From positions 4,152,501 to 4,216,500 of the forward strand of contig NC_011566.1 of assembly GCF_000014885.1 (NCBI RefSeq): a stretch of 64,000 nucleotides of DNA, given 5' to 3'. Both the position numbers and the translations under genes were made by a program. Shown piece after piece: positions 60,640 to 64,000 of the stretch (position 1 is the first letter of the stretch; every line of letters begins with the position of its first letter). The notes beneath the pieces were generated by a model. That model did no database searches. It was not told where the DNA came from and worked only from the letters and a program-made list of their open reading frames with translations. This DNA is from Shewanella piezotolerans WP3 (lineage in GTDB: Bacteria; Pseudomonadota; Gammaproteobacteria; Enterobacterales; Shewanellaceae).

Positions 60640-61854
60640 CTATAGTGAAATACTGCTATCTTCAAATACTAACTGTTCAATCTCTTTAAGAGTATTTACC
60701 CCGTCTCTATTGCTTACTAAATCGGCCACAACAGTCGTACCATCTTCTTGTTTCTCTATAGAATATTGCGATGAATTACCACTGAATTTCACCTGATTCT
60801 TAGCGCTATTTCCACTGATATTATTGTCAAACTGGTTAACCACTACATTGCTGGCTTCATTACCCGTCAAGGTAATGTCCTTTAAGTATTGAGAGTGGTG
60901 GGTATACCCCAGCTTTGGCTCAAACCTAAGACTAAAGTCTCCCTTAAAGCTAGCGTCAATACGAGCATTATAAGTGAGGTAAGAATGAAAAAACTGCTTA
61001 TCCATCAGTGTCGCTGCTAATGGGTCTTCACCCTTTATTTCTGCCCGTGTTTTAGCAACATATCCTCCCCACATGCTATGGGTTTCACTCCCAGTCCACG
61101 CCCCCCAGAGGCCATAATAGGCATCGATGACTGACGCCAAATACTCTTGAGTTAAGCTATTCTCAGCGGTCAGCTCTGTTATCCAATTCGTATCTCCACC
61201 CCACAACTTGTCATTTAACGCCGTTATTTGAGCAGAGCGGATTTCGGCTTGAAACTCAGGTAAGGCACCAATGAATTCGCTGTTTTGATCAATCCCTATG
61301 CCATAGTCATGCACCATATGTAATATCTCTTCAAAACTAGCATCTCGATGTTGTTCAAAGTCTTGATTGATATACCAAGTGCCACCTTCTACTTGTATTT
61401 CATTTTGGTACAGTGGTTGACCATTTAAGTTTGCGGCGCTGTTGCTACCATCATCACTGCCATTGAGTAACAGCAAAATTGCACCATTAGTCGCCATCTT
61501 GTTAGCCACGGCAGATTTATCACTACCATATTTTGAACCAGGTAAGTCAGTCAGGTAATGGGTTAGGATTGCCCGTGCACGTACGATTTGGTTATCGCTC
61601 AACTTATCCTGGGCGACGATATGAATTGGTTTATTGTTGGGCGCGGTGACCTTGGTATAACGATTAAATTTTAGAGCCATACTGTAGGTTGACGATAACT
61701 GAGCAGGTATGGCTTCTATCCCTAGCGCTACAGTCTCCGCTGATAAATCTGTGCCCGATTGGTTAGCTGGTGTTTTTGAAGAGTCCGAATTACAGGCCAC
61801 TAAAGCTAAAAAACTTACACAAACCACTCCTGCAATGATTGCCTTTGCCACCAT
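60640..61854 (-). CDS. Putative lipoprotein, metal-site motif and RTX-like C-terminus
   Basis: 404 residues starting MVAKAIIAGV behind AAGGGGAA. Signal with lipobox LVAC (Cys21). The middle holds E176-x-x-H179-x-x-H182 (FEEILHMVHDYG), a possible metal-binding or zincin-like site, and conserved-looking Trp/Gly segments (YYGLWGAWTGSETHSMWGGYVAKT). The C-terminus (NRDGVNTLKEIEQLVFEDSSI) resembles the end of RTX/haemolysin-type calcium-binding proteins (DGVDTL..IE.L.F.D). Peptidase activity is a guess. It is divergent from a two-component system, with phased repeats in the spacer, so it is probably its target. Confidence 0.72.
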   Translation of the reverse strand: MVAKAIIAGVVCVSFLALVACNSDSSKTPANQSGTDLSAETVALGIEAIPAQLSSTYSMALKFNRYTKVTAPNNKPIHIVAQDKLSDNQIVRARAILTHYLTDLPGSKYGSDKSAVANKMATNGAILLLLNGSDDGSNSAANLNGQPLYQNEIQVEGGTWYINQDFEQHRDASFEEILHMVHDYGIGIDQNSEFIGALPEFQAEIRSAQITALNDKLWGGDTNWITELTAENSLTQEYLASVIDAYYGLWGAWTGSETHSMWGGYVAKTRAEIKGEDPLAATLMDKQFFHSYLTYNARIDASFKGDFSLRFEPKLGYTHHSQYLKDITLTGNEASNVVVNQFDNNISGNSAKNQVKFSGNSSQYSIEKQEDGTTVVADLVSNRDGVNTLKEIEQLVFEDSSISL

Positions 61855-61914
61855 TTTATTCCCCTTACATCTTGAATTGAGAAATGAAATTAACATACTC
61901 TCGGCGCCCTTAAG

Positions 61915-61960
61915 GTAAGCATGAGTAAGCAGCTCCGTGGCAATGTAAGCATATGTAAGC
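61915..61960. promoter_or_regulatory. Phased GTAAGC repeats, likely response-regulator site
   Basis: GTAAGC occurs at 61915, 61925, 61945 and 61955, i.e. at exact multiples of ten bases, with the 61935 position empty. Ten-base direct repeats on one helix face are typical of OmpR/PhoB-type sites. The block lies between the divergent lipoprotein gene (start 61854) and the response-regulator gene (start 62053). Confidence 0.7.
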
Positions 61961-62052
61961 GGGCTACTAATTTCACCTGAGCCCTGTAGAATTAGCGATA
62001 CTGAATCGCTGTTTAACCGGAGCGCTGCTGGCGCTATATTGAGGTAGGTTTT

Positions 62053-62739
62053 TTGAGTAAAGCTAAAATACTCATCATTGAAGATGACAAAGAGATCTCG
62101 CGCCTAACCGCCATGTACCTCGAAGCTGAAGGTTACAGCACACATATTATTGCTGATGGCGCTAAAGCCAAAACAACGGTTCATCATGAGCAACCAGATT
62201 TTATCATTCTGGACTTGATGTTACCTGGACTCGACGGCGTGTCAGTGTGTAAACAGCTGCGCCAATTTTATCAACACCCCATACTGGTTTTGACGGCCTG
62301 CAGTGATGATATCAGTGAAGTCAGCTTACTTAAGCTTGGCGCTGATGACTACTTGACCAAGCCCGTCAGGCCCCATGTTTTGCTTGCGAGAATCGAGAAC
62401 CTTCTACGTCGCTACCAATTTACGGCGCAAGATAGTAAGCAACTTCAAGTCGGTCAATTAAAGATAGATACTAATAAGCAGCAAGTCAGCTGCAATGGAT
62501 TAATCCCCGCTCTTACGACCGCAGAATACGAGATGTTATTATTACTAGCGACCCACGCAGGTAAGATTGTTTCAAGAGAAGATTGTTGCCGCGCCTTAAG
62601 AGGGATCAATTATGACTTCAATGACCGTTCTGTTGACATGCGGATCTCAGGGCTTCGTAAAAAACTCAATGATGATGCACTCCCCTACCAGACCATTTTG
62701 ACCATACGTAATAAAGGGTACATGTTGAGCAATGGCTAA
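62053..62739 (+). CDS. OmpR-family response regulator
   Basis: 228 residues. Receiver domain: acid residues E10/D11/D12 (IIEDDKE), phosphorylated Asp54 (FIILDLMLPGLDG), Thr82-like (LVLTACSD) and Lys104-like (YLTKPVRP). The C-terminal winged helix of OmpR/PhoB type follows (about 130-225: LTTAEYEMLLLLATHAGKIVSREDCCRALRG, NDRSVDMRISGLRKKL, IRNKGYML). The start is TTG behind GAGGTAGG. It overlaps the kinase gene by eight bases. RstA-like in overall layout. Confidence 0.92.
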   Translation: MSKAKILIIEDDKEISRLTAMYLEAEGYSTHIIADGAKAKTTVHHEQPDFIILDLMLPGLDGVSVCKQLRQFYQHPILVLTACSDDISEVSLLKLGADDYLTKPVRPHVLLARIENLLRRYQFTAQDSKQLQVGQLKIDTNKQQVSCNGLIPALTTAEYEMLLLLATHAGKIVSREDCCRALRGINYDFNDRSVDMRISGLRKKLNDDALPYQTILTIRNKGYMLSNG

Positions 62740-64000
62740 GTACCTCCCTCCGCTATTTACGCGGCTTTATTTAAGTTTATTAACGGCAATATTTGCAAGC
62801 ATTCTGCTCACTTTCTATTTGAGTGAGCAGTTTCTTCAGCGTAGCGATGTTGTCGATTTCTATGAAGATAGCCTGCAAGTATTTATTGACGTCAGCTCAT
62901 ATCTGCAGCGAAATGGACAAACTGCAGAGCAACTGTTCAAAGACGATACAGTACTAGATCCTGAGTTTGAGATCCTCTGGCAGAAAAACTGGGATGCCAA
63001 TGCCGATTGTGAACATTGCAAGTTTTTGAGCGTTATTGCCAATACAGCTATATACCAGTTATCCGATGAACAGCTATTGGCAGTCTATCCTCTGCAGCAA
63101 AGCGAAGAGGTTATTTTAATCTCCGATAAACCAGCGAATAGTTCGATTTTCTCAGGGGATCGCAGGCAACAAAATAGCAGTCTTATCACCTTGTTCCGCA
63201 ACGACCCCTCTGAGTTTATTCCCTATTTATTGCTACTCATTGTCATCATTTCATTAGGCACTACACTCTACTTTTCGGTGAGACGACTACAAAAGCAGAT
63301 TAACCAATTAGTAAAAGTAAACCAAGAATTTGGCAGAGGGGAGCTCAGTGCTCGTGCCCAAAAAAATTATACTGAACCGGTGAATGAATTGGCGCAGAGC
63401 TTTAACAGAATGGCCGATGCCATTACGGAAACGGTGAGCGAGAATCAAATTTTTGCCCAAGCAGTGCCTCACGAAATGCGCACACCTTTGAGTCGTATTC
63501 AACTTGCAACGGGGTTACTGCGACAACGAAAGTTAAAATGTGAGGAGTTAGTGCTACTTGATAATATCGATGATTACATCGATGACATCGAAAAGTTAAC
63601 TCGTCAGGTGCTCACTTTCTCAAAGCTAAATTCGATATCAAACCAGTGTGACCATCAAGCTAAGCAATGTATAAAACTTGACGACTTTCTGCAGGGGCGG
63701 ATTAAGCGTCTAGTCGTCGACAACAACTTAAGCATCAATCTAAACCTGCAAGCGCTGCAGCTGGAATGCGATCCAGCCTATTTACGCTTGATATTTGATA
63801 ACCTTATTAAAAATGCACTTCAGTACGCAGCAACTCATATAGAAGTTAACCTCAAAGTCAGCCCAAAAAACCTTATCATGCTTACCGTTGATGACGATGG
63901 CCCCGGAATAGACAATCTACAATTTGAAACCATTTTCCAGCCTTTCTCTCGACTAGACAAAAGCCGTAACCAAGAGACTGGGGGTTTAGGCTTAGGTTTA
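62732..64000 (+). CDS. Sensor histidine kinase of the OmpR-type system (3' truncated by window)
   Basis: 423 residues are present and the gene runs off the window end. TM1 (about 12-30), a periplasmic sensor region (31-160) with a C93-x-x-C96 pair (NADCEHCKFL), TM2 (about 163-183), HAMP (185-235), HisKA with phosphorylated His247 (VPHEMRTPLSRIQLA) and HATPase motifs (FDNLIKNALQYA, VDDDGPGID, FSRLDKSRNQETGGLGLGL). It overlaps the regulator gene by eight bases, so they form one unit. RstB-like length and layout. Only the end of the ATPase domain is missing. Confidence 0.92.
   Translation, partial: MAKYLPPLFTRLYLSLLTAIFASILLTFYLSEQFLQRSDVVDFYEDSLQVFIDVSSYLQRNGQTAEQLFKDDTVLDPEFEILWQKNWDANADCEHCKFLSVIANTAIYQLSDEQLLAVYPLQQSEEVILISDKPANSSIFSGDRRQQNSSLITLFRNDPSEFIPYLLLLIVIISLGTTLYFSVRRLQKQINQLVKVNQEFGRGELSARAQKNYTEPVNELAQSFNRMADAITETVSENQIFAQAVPHEMRTPLSRIQLATGLLRQRKLKCEELVLLDNIDDYIDDIEKLTRQVLTFSKLNSISNQCDHQAKQCIKLDDFLQGRIKRLVVDNNLSINLNLQALQLECDPAYLRLIFDNLIKNALQYAATHIEVNLKVSPKNLIMLTVDDDGPGIDNLQFETIFQPFSRLDKSRNQETGGLGLGL

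Noticed and set aside
1..64000. CRISPR arrays, rRNA operons, prophage or complete insertion sequences
   Set aside because: No regular spacer-repeat arrays, rRNA sequence, phage structural genes or transposase frames were seen in the window.

Overview
The window reads as chromosome of a marine gammaproteobacterium, almost certainly Shewanella. The signs are a torECAD operon with a pentaheme TorC, a single NrfA nitrite reductase beside narQ/narP, a hug/hut/hmu haem locus, lipoproteins typical of the genus, and several short palindrome-ended repeats. This is inferred from recognised protein families; no database search was run.

Layout. 1-6.2 kb is a conserved housekeeping block: a sigma32-type promoter before clpB, then pgeF and rluD, with bamD divergent. 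6.2-10.2 kb holds an overlapping three-gene operon (RND/MMPL exporter, ferritin-like di-iron protein, KASIII-like ketoacyl synthase) that matches no pathway I can name. It is the best candidate for an undescribed system. 10.4-17 kb carries tRNA-Phe, btuB behind a cobalamin riboswitch, a BlaI-type repressor with an M56 peptidase fused to a TonB-like C-terminus, and aroG. 17.4-25.8 kb has a TPR lipoprotein, glnK-amtB with NtrC and sigma54-like sites, an isochorismatase-family hydrolase, and nrfA divergent from narQ-narP. 25.8-31.8 kb has a MITE, yacL, a sigma54 activator next to ccoG with shared palindromic operators, and a fadD-type acyl-CoA ligase.

31.8-36 kb is an accessory patch. Small membrane proteins and an orphan pilin sit between decayed copies of the fadD 3' end and its terminator. 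36-49.2 kb starts with a lipocalin and an ABC exporter and then forms a complete haem system: hugA-hutX-hutZ on one strand and tonB-exbBD-hmuTUV-hutW on the other, with Fur boxes in the shared promoter and before hutW. 51.5-56.8 kb is the TMAO respiration operon torECAD with three TorR boxes. 56.8-64 kb is mixed: a MITE, an L7/L12-like membrane protein, a catB acetyltransferase, several small-domain proteins, and an OmpR-type two-component system divergent from a lipoprotein. Four 10-bp-phased GTAAGC repeats lie in that divergent spacer. The histidine kinase runs off the window end.

Functional themes are anaerobic respiration (nitrite, TMAO), haem-iron and B12 acquisition through TonB, nitrogen sensing, and envelope maintenance. 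Start codons were often moved inward from the longest open frame, using ribosome-binding sites and signal peptides.
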